Source of the DNA: Mesostigma viride
Taxonomy: Eukaryota; Streptophyta; Mesostigmatophyceae; Mesostigmatales; Mesostigmataceae
Direction of reading: 5' to 3'
DNA: 64,000 nucleotides
Assembly: GCA_009746045.1 (NCBI GenBank)
Contig: RPFO01000041.1
Coordinates: forward strand, 3,937,954-4,001,953
Positions 19,449 through 31,800 of the stretch are shown one piece after another. The position numbers were made by a program, and so were the translations under genes. The notes below the pieces were generated by a model. It saw only the letters and a list, made by a program, of their open reading frames with translations, did not search any database and was not told the origin of the DNA. Every line of letters starts with the position of its first letter. Positions within the stretch are counted from its first letter, which is position 1.

Positions 19449-21078
19449 CTAGAGGTGCCACAGGGCGTTGACCATCCTACGCCTGTCTTGTCTGCTGAAA
19501 CCCTTGGGCTGGAATGGTCCCCTGCCCGAAGCCTGGAAGTTGGGTCTAAACCCTGGCTGTGCCCTGTGGTCGCTCTGGCTCACCCCAGGAGGGAAGATGG
19601 CTGGTGAATGGAAGCACCCCTGAGGACCCTTGGTGTCGACAGGAAACTGGTCTCGCTTGGGGCAATCCCGTGCAAAGTGCCCTAGCTGGCCACATGTGAA
19701 GCAGGCTCCCTTGGACTGCTCCATGGCACTGAGCTCCTCCATCACAGCGTTCAGCTGGTTCAGGGGCTTCTTAACAGCAGAGGCGTGGTTGCCTGCAGTG
19801 GGCTCCCACTTGAGGGAAAAGTCAGGGACACGGCACAGCGTAAGGGCATAAGACAGCACAGTATCCCACTTCCACTCGACATAGTCGAAAGGGGAGAAAT
19901 GCTTGTCAATATCCACCCTGACTTGAGGGGAGAGCCCATGCAGAAACCGTGAAGAGCTTCAGAATCAGAACACTGGGGGATTTTGGCCCTCAGGTTGGTA
20001 AACGTCTCTACGTATTGTGGTAGCGTCAGGCCTGCTGGTACAGTTGGCCAACGCGTCCCGGTCCAGACGGAGCTGGTCCTGGGGAAGTAGAAAACGTCGA
20101 AATGAAAGCATGAGAGATGGCAAATCCTTGCAAGTATTACCTGCTGTGGATCGTAAAAACTCATCAAACCTGTCGGCTGCACTGTCGCTCATTCGCTGTC
20201 GAACCATCTTCTTCTGGATGTCCAGGGAAAGTCGTTCTTCCGCTCGTTTGCCGTAGTTAGCAAAGTGGATAGCGAACACATCCTGAAATCGAGTAGAGAA
20301 ATGATCGAAACTGCGATGGGTTAGATTGTGAGCGACAGCTTATCTACGGATTCGATTTTTGGAAATGGTGGGCGGAACCTTGATGCGGTGGTATAGTGAC
20401 GGTCACGGGACGTCGCTGGCGGGGTGGTGAAGGTGACCGAGGTCGTCTGCGCTGGATCCTGCCTATCGCTATCCTGCGTCTCATTCCTCGTAGTAACTGC
20501 GGTACTATAAGGTAAAACCCTTCCGTCACCCAACCGAGGAGCCTCTCTCCCCAATCCAGCAACCATGTCACGCATGGCCGCCTCCTCCTCCTCAATTCTC
20601 TGACGAAGTCTTCCCACATCCTGTTCCACCTCCTCCACCATCTTTCTATACATCGCTGCGTGTTGCTCATCTTGTTGTAATCTGATTTTAGCTGCTGAGA
20701 GGCGATCCGCTGCTAGTCTGCGGTCCCGTCTCGTCCTGGCGTGGTATTAATCGGAAAGAGGAATGATGATGATGCACTCGGCACAGGACTCGTTCGCGCG
20801 CTTGGAATCCTGGGCGACAGTGACCCTCCTCGACCCACGCCTGTCAGCGATGGCTCGCCTGGTTGGAGACCAGATGCAATGACGGAAAACTTGGGCCCTA
20901 TGGACAACGAGGGCCGCCTCACTTCAGACATAGAAGTACGATTGAAATCAAGTTGACGCCGTGGAGTATGGGTAGTTGTCTCAGCACCTTCCCTAGCAAT
21001 GGGTTCAAGAGATGATGACGGATCGCTTGCACCTTGATTAGTAGGGGGTAAAGGTGATTGTGTCTTCGAACTACTCAT
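19449..21078 (-). pseudogene. Gypsy element 2 gag
   Basis: Spread over several frames. The N-terminal Ser/Pro-rich segment starts from the ATG at 21078; a coiled-coil segment follows at 20653-20321, then a capsid-like domain (SLPQYVETFTNLRAKIPQ) around 20100-19980, and a CCHC knuckle (CFTCGQLGHFARDC) near 19690. At least three frame changes exist. The C-terminus is Gln/Pro-rich. Confidence 0.8.
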
Positions 21079-21289
21079 ACTACCACATGAAGTCGCGATC
21101 GTCTGCCTAGTAGAGACAACGGTTACGGCTGACTTCCAGTGTTAAAGAGCAAGACAGTCACATAAGGATGTGTCTCTCTCTGTATCACCGTAAGTTTTCC
21201 GCAACTCTATGAATCTTCTCGGATGACAGACATCTGATCAACGTTGTACTACCCGGAAGGTTACAACTTCAAGAGAAACACCGAAGTAG

Positions 21290-21306
21290 AGATCCTCCGA
21301 TACCAA
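21290..21306 (-). other. Primer-binding site of gypsy element 2
   Basis: On the minus strand TTGGTATCGGAGGATC directly follows the LTR end. It resembles the initiator-tRNA-Met-type site TGGTATCAGAGC found in plant-type gypsy and copia elements, with differences. Confidence 0.7.
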
Positions 21307-22023
21307 TGTAACGACTAAAAATGATCATCAACATCATCCATAGTCCAAATATGAAAGATCTTTTACCTGGGTTGCTTTCTTGAGTTACAGATATTCAAGT
21401 ATCCGAGCAACGTTGAGATGGAAATTCCACAGCACGTGATTTAGGGAATCACAATCCCTTGTAGACACAAAGACAAGCTTGTGTATAGACGACCTCTGTG
21501 GAACTGAAGGACGTCAGTATAGCCAAGGGGCTCTTATGAATGGACAACAAAGACAAGCTTTATTATACCATGATGAATCAAAACCAACGTGTCAACAATG
21601 GCGACCCCACGTCCTTGATATCGACGTGCTTGTCGAACTTGCTTCAACCTTAGCCTGAAGAGAACCAATCAGAATCATGGAATTCTAGACAAGATCTTTG
21701 TATCCATCCTAGTCACACAAAACAGAACAACACCACACACAGCCTGGCAGAATCTTTCCATGAGATCCTGAATCTGTAGTAAGCAGTAAAGTCCCAAAGG
21801 AGCATTTAAGACTCAGTAGTACCGACCAACAAACTATAACCCCACGTGGATCAGGCCACGACCAATGAGGGCTCCTACCAGTCGGTTGACAAAGTATCAG
21901 CTCCAAGTACCGCCGTCTTAGAAACCGCATAACTTTCTCAATACTGATCCAAAAGTCCTCGAATTAAAGCCAAACATTCACAAAACAAAGGATGTAACAA
22001 CAAAGTCATTTTTGCTTGTTACA
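21307..22023 (-). repeat. 5' LTR of gypsy element 2
   Basis: On the minus strand it starts TGTAACAAGC and ends CGTTACA, a TGTAAC/GTTACA terminal inverted repeat, with the primer site immediately after. AATAAAGCTTG near the middle could be its poly(A) signal. No partner LTR is present beyond the truncated integrase, so the element lost its 3' end. Confidence 0.7.
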
Positions 22024-22574
22024 CCAGCGCAGGCCAGAAATCGGGAAAATCCGAACCATGGTTGCTCGAGCCTGCCGTTATCTTGTCCGCGTGTTCGAGT
22101 CGTTCAGGATGATGAAGATGAATGGTGATGGAAATGTGTATCCTTGTGCATTGAAATTATGGCTGGCTTACGTGTAGAGCGACTAGATGACCTAGACGGT
22201 GGGGCCGGAAACAGCATGCTTGATCAGGGCGTGTGTTTCGAGCCTAACTGGCCGGGAGTGTCTAGTGGTGAGCACCATTGCTGCGATCGCTCTCCCACCA
22301 TTTACGAGGAAATACCCGCAAATGGAAAACCACTGAAAAGGTCTAGCTAGTCAGTCATCACGTTAGCCATGCCATGATTCCAAACGTCCAAGAACTGCAC
22401 AACACGGTGCAAAGGCAAAAAGCCGGATGACAGCTGCACTTTCAAATGTGCGGCGGGAACCAACAGCCCGCGGATGCCAGAAAACATCGTGTTGCTGCAG
22501 CGACGCGACGATGTGGACAACGAATCCAGTGCCAAGCTCGGAGCGGCCGCAAAGGAGATCTGGCATCACAGGGT
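22024..22574. other. 551 bp without a supported gene
   Basis: Includes the outer flank of gypsy element 2 and the region downstream of the Penelope-like RT. I looked for a GIY-YIG endonuclease here on the minus strand and did not find one. Confidence 0.5.
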
Positions 22575-23338
22575 TCAGATGTGCGGAGATACTATGCGAT
22601 CCAGCCGGTCCACGACCTGTTTGTAGAGCTTGTGCCAAGGGGCAGCACCGAACAGATGTGGGTGACGTTGCAAAAAACACCGGACTTGACGGAGCATAAT
22701 GTCTCGGTCATAGTCTTTGACCAATAAACGATGCAAGAGTTCAACAAGAGTCGTGATGACATCGACACGATAAGAACAAAGACGGGAAAAACGATGTAAC
22801 AGAGAAAGAACAACACCATATTTTGCTGTGTGGGAAAGGAGACTGTGAATATCGGGGTAACGAATAAAAGGAATCCGCTGGTATTTAGGATCCTTGCGCT
22901 TATCATAGACAGCCGTACGCCAGCCCTTCTTGTTATGGGTAATGTTAAGATCGAGGTACAATGATGTAATTGCAATGAGTATCCTCCGACGTGAGCTTTA
23001 ATGTGAGGGACGCTTGCGGGTAGATGCCAGGCAGACCAGCGGTGATATACAAATGGGTTGCGAAATCAGGGTTGTCGAAAGCAATGACATCATCAATGTA
23101 TCGACATGTGTGGATAAAACGCCTGATGAGAACATCATCGCTTGAGGCAATGAGATTCTCCATGAACGCAAGTTCATAAGTGTATAGATAGAGGTTTGCA
23201 AGGAGCCCGGCACAGTTAGTGCCCATAGGGATGCCGATAGCTTGTTGGTATACATTGCCCGCAAAACAAATGAAGACCTGTGTTATCAACAAGATAAGAG
23301 ATCCAATGAACAAGGTCAGCCTTCGTGATAATATAATT
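22575..23338 (-). pseudogene. Penelope-like reverse transcriptase fragment
   Basis: Reads in order ADLVHWISYLVDNT, a frame change, VYQQAIGIPMGTNCAGLLAN (near 23220), CRYIDDVIAF (catalytic Asp pair near 23095), LKLTSEDTHCNY, a further frame change near 22955, then LYLDLNITHNKKGWRTAVYD and KYQRIPFIRYPD. GIPMGTN and YIDD with this spacing are diagnostic of Penelope-like element RTs. Two frameshifts and an inserted SDR-4 at its N-terminal side make it a pseudogene. Sequence upstream of the insertion (25472-25624) may be its continuation. Confidence 0.88.
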
Positions 23339-25471
23339 TTATGACACTTGAGCTCCCAAGAAAACCAGCATTTGATTGAAAACAATGAGTAGAGCCCCTG
23401 CCAAAGGCACTAGTCATCTCGTCTCCCTCGCATGCAGGAGCAAGAGCCCCCCAAGGGTGGGATGGGTGGGAAGAAACAATTACGGGTCACAACCCGCCGA
23501 CCATGCTTATCAAGCCTACCGTCAAAATGGAAAACGGCAAAACCAGAAATATCCTAACGCTGACAATTTAATAATTCAGCCAGCCAGCTCATCTGTCACA
23601 CGTCTGAGCTGTCAGGCCATGTGTACTCTTCGAATGCAACCCTGAACACACTACCCAACCAAGCAGCACACCAATCAATTGGTGAGTGCTGGTTACATCA
23701 GATTTTATTACAGCTTTTTGACGCAACTTCCGTCAGCATTCCACACATGGCCGGCCGTTCAAACAAACGGCGCCTGACTTACAAAAGGCAAAGCTAGTTG
23801 CCAGTAGGATTCCCCGGTAAACAACAAGTCGTCCCCATTCGTCTAACAAGCCTCTCTGCATGTACAGCCACAAGGTTGTGGCGGCCCTTTCTTTCCCGCA
23901 TTCTGTTTAATAAACTATTTTCAGAGAAATCCGATTATGACACTTGAGCTCCCAAGAAAACCAGCATTTGATTGAAAACAATGAGTAGAGCCCCTGCCAA
24001 AGGCAGGTTTAAGTAGTCATCTCGTCTCCCTCGCATGCAGGAGCAAGAGCCCCCCGATCCACCCCAGTCCCTGGCGCCATTGCCCTCCTCCCCCGCACTG
24101 TCGCCGTTCAGGAAACAAAACTTGATAGGATCACTGTTGCCCCAATAACAGTGAACAAAGAAAAGAAGAAGAATCCCCCCCCTCTTCCAGGCAGCCTCGA
24201 GGGTAGCCGCTTCCATAAAAAGACCACAAAGTGGGGCGTGTCGCAACATCTCCTTCATGGCGACTCAGCCCGCACAAGGCTATAATAACCCCCTAAGGGG
24301 CCCGACGATAAAAGGTTAGCGAATCCGCGGAGCCGCCTCAGCAAAATATTATTCCAGATAAAAACCCAGAAAATTCGCATTCCGACGCCACCAGGGTTTG
24401 AACCGCTACCTGCCGGGTGCTGAGCAGGGAGAGACGACAAGGCCAGGCACTGCCACTGCCAGCCGAGACGCCTTTCCGATACTCGGTTCCTTTTGTGGGA
24501 ATTTTGCAAATATATTTTCTTCCGGAACGCAAGAAACTAGCCGGCCGCGCGTCACCCTTATATCCCTCGCTGGCCCATAACAAAAAAGGGCCGCGCACCA
24601 AGCCGAAGGCAGCGCCATGCAGCGCCCTAGGCTGTGGGCCGCTGACTGACTACCAGCGCAGTCTCATGGAATCCAAATTAATCTATTGACCTTCGCACAG
24701 TTTCCGCATTAGCTGCGGACTTCTTAGTCGACGTGATTGGCTCCGCTGCTGGAATTACCAGCAGCCGGGGCGGGGCGCCCAGCCCACTTTCTATGACCAC
24801 CGAGACGCTGCCCAGCAAGGTGCCAACCAGAACCACTTGGCACATTGGTAACGCGAAATTTCCGTTCCGTTCAAACCGCCCCTACCTGCCGTGAAGTCGC
24901 AAAGCCCGCGACTTCATAGCAGGCAAGGACAGGGTCTTTGCCTAATTTTCTTTAGCCCCGCCGCCATAGCAGCGAGGCCGCTCATACTGCTTCAGTGAGC
25001 ACATTCAAAGAAACAATTACGGGTCACAACCCGCCGACCATGCTTATCAAGCCTACCGTCAAAATGGAAAACGGCAAAACCAGAAATATCCTAACGCTGA
25101 CAATTTAATAATTCAGCCAGCCAGCTCATCTGTCACACGTCTGAGCTGTCAGGCCATGTGTACTCTTCGAATGCAACCCTGAACACACTACCCAACCAAG
25201 CAGCACACCAATCAATTGGTGAGTGCTGGTTACATCAGATTTTATTACAGCTTTTTGACGCAACTTCCGTCAGCATTCCACACATGGCCGGCCGTTCAAA
25301 CAAACGGCGCCTGACTTACAAAAGGCAAAGCTAGTTGCCAGTAGGATTCCCCGGTAAACAACAAGTCGTCCCCATTCGTCTAACAAGCCTCTCTGCATGT
25401 ACAGCCACAAGGTTGTGGCGGCCCTTTCTTTCCCGCATTCTGTTTAATAAACTATTTTCAGAGAAATCCGA
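23339..25471 (-). mobile_element. SDR-4: split-direct-repeat element in the Penelope-like RT
   Basis: On the minus strand: A1 25471-25008 (464 bp), internal 25007-24056, B1 24055-23935, A2 23934-23471 (464 bp), linker 23470-23453, B2 23452-23339. B2 lacks seven bases present in B1. A starts TCGGATTTCTCTGAAAATAG, with TTTC-TCT-GAAA as the three-base-spaced palindrome, and is similar to the A starts of SDR-2 and SDR-3. B ends with TTGTTTTCAATCAAATGCTGG, shared in part with SDR-2 and SDR-3. A contains the hairpin GCCACAACCTTGTGGC. No coding capacity is recognised. Confidence 0.85.
23453..23470 (-). other. SDR-4 A2/B2 linker: G-quadruplex/i-motif
   Basis: Plus strand GGGTGGGATGGGTGGG, four GGG runs; element sense is CCCACCCATCCCACCC. 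The position is the same as in the other elements. Confidence 0.75.
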
Positions 25472-25977
25472 ATAAGCATCCCGCACGATAGCACCTGCCG
25501 CAATCCCTGAGAGCCACGTTGCCGTGGGCTTAATTGGTCTGAGAAACACGCACGTGCTGGTGGTTGCGCCCGTGAGGCCTACGTGCATACAGACGAGTAA
25601 GGAGGGTATAATATACATGGGCAAACGGCTTGCTGTTCAAACGCGTTTGTCACATTAGAACCCATCATAAATGCGACACAATGGCCGACAAAACTGATAA
25701 GGCCAAATGGAACGCACTGTTTTCGGGCAGCGGGGCAGCGTCCGGTCCAGCAAAAAGCAGAAACGAGACACCACAGGCGAGAAGGCAGGTGCATGGCAAG
25801 GGCAAGCTGTCAAACCAGCAACGCTACACTATACTTTTCGTCCGAGGGTGGTAAAAAGCATCCGAGGCGTAAATAACCAGGTGGTAAATTACGGCTCAGA
25901 CTACTACTTAGATATACTTCTCGGGAAGTATCCAATCCGTAAAATTACTACTTAGATCCCAGGTACGATCCAAACGG
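25472..25977. other. Flank of SDR-4, possible Penelope N-terminal remnant
   Basis: A minus-strand frame here (LRPIKPTATWLSG, IVRDAY) leads into the SDR-4 boundary and could be the upstream continuation of the Penelope-like RT, but the motif match is weak. No other gene is seen. Confidence 0.35.
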
Positions 25978-26290
25978 TAAATTACGAGGTGGTAAGATAC
26001 GAGGTGGTAAGATACGAGGTGGTAAGATACGAGGTGGTAAGATACGAGGTGGTAAGATACGAGGTGGTAAGATACGAGGTGGTAAGATACGAGGTGGTAA
26101 TGTACGAGGTGGTAAGTTACGAGGTGGTAATCTACGAGGTGGTAATTTACGAGGTGGTAATTTACGAGGTAATCTATGAGGTGGTAATTTACGAGGTGGT
26201 AGTTTACGACTTGGTAAGTTACGAGGTGGTAATCTACGAGGTGGTAATTTAGGAGGTGGTAATTTACGACTTGGTAAATTACGAGCAGGC
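25978..26290 (+). repeat. 15-bp minisatellite GATACGAGGTGGTAA
   Basis: About 20 units. The first eight are nearly uniform (GATACGAGGTGGTAA), and later units drift to TTTACGAGGTGGTAA and TCTACGAGGTGGTAA, including one three-base-shortened unit. Frames through it give a VVRYE repeat and are artefacts. Confidence 0.9.
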
Positions 26291-26624
26291 AGTTACCATG
26301 TCGTAATTTACAATTTCGTAACTTAAGATGTAGTTTTTAATTTGTGCAATATGTTCAGTTTCATGAAATGAGCCTGAATTTGTTTCTAATTTCATAGTTA
26401 AGCATAGAACAAAGTTGTTATCTAGCAACAAGTCCTAATTCTCACATTTCAGCCGTCGGATGTCCTTGTCTAATTTTTAATACATTGAAACTCTAACATA
26501 AGACATGATGAGAAAACAAGTACGCTGATGACATCATAAATACTGGATTTGTTACTATGCACAGGTGCTCATCTGGTGCGGATTGCGTGACAAACTCGAT
26601 CGAGGCACCGATGGGTGGGGTCTT
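26291..26624. other. AT-rich spacer
   Basis: 334 bp between the minisatellite and gene B. The right part extends the gene B Ser/Pro repeat past its TAG codon (see gene B). No separate gene is supported. Confidence 0.5.
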
Positions 26625-28138
26625 CTACACAGGTGTTGACAGGTGCTGGCCCGGTGCCGAGTGCGTGACATCCTCGCTCGAGGCGCTGATGGGTGTGGTC
26701 CCCTTGTTAGGTGCTGACGTGCGCTCGCCTGGTGCGGTTGGCGCGGCAAAGTCGCTCGAGGCGCCGATGCTTGTGCGGGGGTGCGAGTTTGCGCTTGTGT
26801 CAGAGTACGGCCACGGGTTGTCGGTGTTGTCGAACACGACACGCGTTGGCACATGCCGGTAGGGAGTGCGCCTCCTCTGCACCTCCTTGAAGCATTCGTC
26901 CACGTCGTCCCACTCGCGCCTTGGCCCACACCGCATCATGCATGTGGCCTTAGCGTCCTTGAGCACCCTCTTCTTGTCCCAGCACTTGGAGGCAATGTCT
27001 TCCCAATCTTGCCACAGCTCAGGCCGCTTGTCCCGCACCTCCTGCTTGTGGTGTCGTGATCACACGGCAAGTACATTCATTTTAACCGTGCATGCATTGA
27101 ACAAACAATATTATAAGTCATGGTTGGCATACAAAAACTGAATGCAGTGACATGCAGTATAGGCTGAGACCTCAATGTAAATGTCACAATTAAAATGTAT
27201 ACCTATGTACCAATGTGCTAAAGAACGTAAGCGCGTGCGACGAAACAAGTATAAGAAGCAGAATAAAAGGCTGCTTACCTGCACCGTGAAGACATGAACA
27301 TCTTCAGATAGTACAAAAGGACAACACGGCAGAAGTCCTCCTTCAGCCATGTTGGAAGGTCGGCGTACTTCTTGATGCGATCGGTGGTGTCCGTCCCCAC
27401 CAACTACGGGGTGTAGTCGTCAGACACACGCGCCATGGCAAACTTGGCCAAGTTTGACCGGTGGTTGGACAGGCGCTTGACCAGCGCAGTCCGGACTTGA
27501 ACGTAATCCGCCGCAGGAACCGAGACGGAGGGGCTTCTTACGATGCCCGCCTCCTGGAAGAACATGGCGATCGCGCCACGCAAACCCGCATCCCTGATGG
27601 ACCCGTCCTGGTCCAGCTGAACCTCGATCTGACCCGGCATCAGGGCGAATGGACAAGCAATGCCGGGAGAGGTGGTCGGCTGCTGCCGAAAAAGCTCGGG
27701 TCTCCTTCTGCAAACGTGCAATGCGGAAGATAGAGACAGTGTGAAGTTAAAAATCTTGAATAATGAGTCGTGTAATGCAAAAAAGCTCAGCAAAGAACGG
27801 TATATGCGTAAAGTGTAACCCACGAAATTCTTGGGCAGCTTGGTGCCCAGTTGCGTCATGAGATTGGCGACGTCTTGTTTCAAGGCCGCCACCTCCTTCC
27901 TGAGGCTCTCCTCCGACCTGTTGGCCGAGAGTTGTAGGCCATTGAGGTTCCTGCCGGAGGAGGTGGCGGCCGGTGCCTCTCGCACCGGGGCAATATCGTC
28001 GTCCTCGTCGGAGGACGACGAGGAAGAGAAGGAGGAGGAGCCGGAGGAGTCGGAGGACATGAGGTGGCGGCTTTTCTTGCGCCGGACCACGTCCTGCTCC
28101 TCCCGCGCCATCGTGGCCTTCTTCTTGTTGGGCGCCAT
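26625..28138 (-). pseudogene. Unknown multi-exon gene B, Ser/Asp-rich N-terminus
   Basis: Starts MAPNKKKATMAREEQD with an NLS-like RRKKSR, a Ser/Asp-rich acidic tract and a short coiled coil (EESLRKEVAALKQDVANLM). A middle segment (LRGAIAMFFQEAGIVRSPS, VQVRTALVKRLSNHRSNL) and, after an in-frame TAG at 27404-27406, LVGTDTTDRIKKYADLPTWL look coding. A donor TGCAG|GTAAGC at 27278 and an acceptor CACAAGCAG at 27042 suggest an intron to an exon with VRDKRPELWQDWEDIASKC. That exon ends in about 32-residue Ser/Pro/Thr repeats that continue beyond a second TAG at 26625. The splice phases I can propose do not all close, so this is either decayed or mis-modelled. Function unknown. Confidence 0.45.
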
Positions 28139-28391
28139 AGAAACTGATGAGCTGCGCGTAAACGTTAACTGGAGTCACCTACGCATGGTGAAGACGTGAA
28201 TGCGCACTTTCAAATTTCGCGTGCACTCCTGGTGCACTGTCAAATTTCGCGTACACACTAGGTTGCAGCCATCCGACGGCTACAACCCCAGTGGTCAGCT
28301 TCAAACCAAACATCGCACGGTACACGTTCTTGCGGCATCGCTGTCAGGTCACCCTAGTACGCAGCAACCCGCTGTTATACTGGCGGCAGTT

Positions 28392-28745
28392 GTGTACCAC
28401 CTGTACGGTATTTGTGTACCACCCCCCTCCTTCCCACGGCAGGTACGCAGCGCCCGGCTGTTGTCCTGTACGGTATTTGTGTACCACCTGTACGGTATTT
28501 GTGTACCACCCCCCTCCTTCCCACGGCAGGTACGCAGCGACCCGCTGTTGTCCTGGCTGCAGTTGTGTACCACCTGTACGGTATTTGTACCACCCCCCTC
28601 CTTCCCACGGCAGGTACGCAGCGACTCGCTGTTGTCCTGGCTGCAGTTGTGTACCACCTGTACGGTATTTGTGTACCACCCCCCTCCTTCCCACGGCAGG
28701 TACGCAGCGCCCCGCTGTTGTCCTGGCTGCAGTTGTGTACCACCT
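28392..28745 (+). repeat. Left inverted-repeat arm
   Basis: Four units, each with TACGGTATTTGTGTACCACC then CCCTCCTTCCCACGGCAGG and CTGTTGTCCTG. The outermost unit uses the CCCGGCTGTTGTCCTGTACGG variant, as does the outermost unit of the right arm. Confidence 0.85.
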
Positions 28746-28889
28746 TCGGTCTAGTTAGGTATTGGTATAAGCCTCGTGTTGTAATTGCTGTACGTCCATG
28801 GCGTTTGTTGCAACTGGAGGTGTATACAATATTAATGGACCGACACTGCATGGCAACGATGCACACGGAATTGTCAGCCTGACAAGCAA

Positions 28890-31800
28890 ATGAGCTGGCT
28901 GTTTTCTCGTCGATCTCAGGCATATTACAAGTCCCCCCAAAAATCGTTCGTGGGTGAGGCCATTGAACGTTCTCGTCGTCAGGCAGATCCCATCGCGTTC
29001 CACGATATCGGTTCACAACCGCTCGACGCGCGCCCCAATGTCGGTGTCTCCCGGTCCGTTCCCAGCGGCGGGAACGACCGAGCCAAACGGCGAAGGCTGT
29101 TTGGTGAGCCACGCCAGGAATGCCCGCAAGGTGCACAGCTGTTGAAGACCGCCGAAGCTGTTGAAGTGGCTGAAGTGGATACACGGTCGCCGGAGCCCGA
29201 TGCGGCGGGCATGGAAGGCGTAGAGCCTGCTGAGCCGCGCCCTGATGACTCAATGGAGGAGGAAGGGGGGGCGATGGCGGAGGAGGGGCTTACGACAGAC
29301 GGTGGGGGAGGAACGGCTGGTGATGTTGAGGCCGGCGCCGGCCGTGCATCAAGAAACCCATGGGCATGGTCTAAGCCGTTGTATGGGTACGCCGATTTTA
29401 CACGGGCTTCGCTTTTCTGCATAGCCACGGAGTTTGCTCTTCCTGATAAGTGCATCGAAGCGTTTCAGGAACTGGCGAAGCACCCACAGTACAATGTGAC
29501 CAGCCACGGGGAGTTCGGCGTGTCTAGGAGACGGTCATTGGAGAAGGGCCTGCCCCTTGCGGACGCACTGACTGTGAACTGGGTCCCAGCGGAGGCAGAG
29601 GGCGATCCTTCGCGTGAGGCAGTCAAGTTCACTTACATCAGCATACAGTCAACGCTATCAGCTCTGCTGCAGAATGAGTCGTTCACGGGGAAACTGTTAC
29701 TAGAACACGAGATGAATGAGGATCGGCGTGTGTGGACTTTCAATCAGACAACCTGTCCCCGGACAAGCCTCGGTACAAGAGGCTGAGATTCTCTAGATGG
29801 GAAGCCGAATTCCGCTGTTACCGCCCTTCTAAGTCTGGTCTACGCATCCTATATTTGGTAGTGGCGTTGTGGGATGACTCATTTGAGGAGTATCTCCATC
29901 GGCATGGGACGCTGGAAGCGCATTTGTTCACTGTTTTGAACATCGAGCGCGCCGACAACAAGTCAAGAGACATGATCTTCCCCATCACCGTGAGAGATAC
30001 ACATGTGCCACGAGAGGCAGTCCTTGAGTGTCTTGTGGAGGACATGGATGCGATGGCAGAGGGCATGCCCATGCTTGTGAAGTTTCCCAAAACGCCAATT
30101 GAGCTTTGGGAAATCCGTGTCGCGAACCTGAACGTGATGGATTCGGCCGCCCGCAACGGCGCGATGGGGCACAAGGGTTGCACCGGCGACAAAGTGAGTC
30201 TTGTTTTCACGTAGCTTGGTTCCGGGTGCTGCCCATGTGACCTTGATTCATTGGGAAGCTGTGTTGGTGTGGTATCACCGTAACCATCAGCCCTTCTTTT
30301 ATTTCTGCGTACCTTGGTGTGCGGCGCATTGTGGGTGTGTGCGCCACTGCAGGGTCGATGCCCCTTTTGCAACGTTCACCACGACGACTGGGCGGATGCG
30401 ACGGTGGACGTGGCGGAGTACATGCGCAGTGAGAAGCAAACGGCGGAAATATTGGAGGAGATGGAGGGCATGGCGACGGCCACGGCACGGAAAGAGAAGG
30501 CGAAGGAGACCGGGGTGATGTATCAGCCGCTGTGGCCTTGGCGGGATCTTCGATTCTTTGACCGCTACCGGCAGTATCCGATGGATATCTTTCACAATCT
30601 GACGTTGGGTCTATGTAAGCAGGTGGCTCGCTACCTCGAGGAGGATGGAATTCCCACTCGCCAGCACCCGGAGTTGGATGCTTGGGTAAGCGCACACCCC
30701 ACGCGCGTCGGGAGCCGTCTGCCGCAGGGGAAAGCTTTTACCTTGTATCCACATTACAAGGGAATGGAGCTGCTGACCCTGCTGTTCCAAATGCCTTTTG
30801 CACTTCCCATGCTGCTGCTGAGGAGGCGGAATGAGGGAGATGATAAGGAGAAAAGGAAGGCCCGGCGGATCAGCAAGATGGTGATGCACCTCGCCAAGTG
30901 GGCGCAGATGATGCTTGGTCCCGTTACGTCTCCAATCTACAACTTGGCTGCTGACAACGTCTACGCCACTTTTCAAGAGTGTTTCGGCACCTTGTGGCCG
31001 CGTGGCAGCCTTGCAGGAAAGGGTCCTGGGGCAATGGCTGAGGCAGCGGATGGCGACGAAAAGAAGAAAAACGCGGAGAAGAAGAAGAAGAGGATGGCAC
31101 GCCAAGACAATGCCGCCAGCCATAACGTCCACATACCGCGCCATGCTTTGGCACAGACTGACGATGTGGGTCGTATCTGGTCCTTGGGCCCGCATGAATT
31201 TGAGGGGTACCACTTATTCCTGAAATCTCTCATGGAGTCGATGGCCAAATGCCACAGCAAGGAGCCGGGGCGTTACTTGCTGCAGAAACTACAGGGCTAC
31301 TTGGCGTGGCAGTCCATGCTGGTTAAGGAGACATCCCAGCTCGATGAACGCGTGCTGCAAACCTTGCAGGAAAGCAGGATGTTCAACAAGCTGTATCCCA
31401 AAGCGTCCGCGACTGGTAGTGGCGCGAGTGGCGGTCCTTCTGGGCGGGAGGTGTGGGTGCGGCAAGGGGCGACTTTTCCAACGGTCATACACGAGCGCTG
31501 CGCGTTGGGGCGCATCGAGCAGGTGAGGAAACGCATGGGCGCTGTTGCTATGGCTGCGCTGGCGCTAGGGCTAGGGCATTCCTTGGTGTGCTGGGCCGAC
31601 CCAGCATTTCCGTTCATATGCCCAGGCTAACAACGGCACTTGTGTGTTTTGCATGTGGTGCTGTGTGTGTGCAGGTCATGGGGGGCATGCCTTGCGGCCG
31701 TAACCCTAAGTCAACACCTACGTTGGCGGAAATTGGCGCTGACAAGCAGACGGTGGACGAGCTTCTCGCCCCGCTGGGCTGTCCACCCTGGGATGAAGCA

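Noticed and set aside
21709-21930. Minus-strand frame within the gypsy 2 LTR
   Set aside because: It lies wholly inside the inferred LTR and has no protein-like features.
24366-24420. tRNA-like B-box (GGTTCAAACCC on the minus strand); similar GGTTCAATTCC near 40325
   Set aside because: No convincing A-box, acceptor stem or full cloverleaf could be drawn; possibly tRNA-derived SINE remnants, not supported as tRNA genes.
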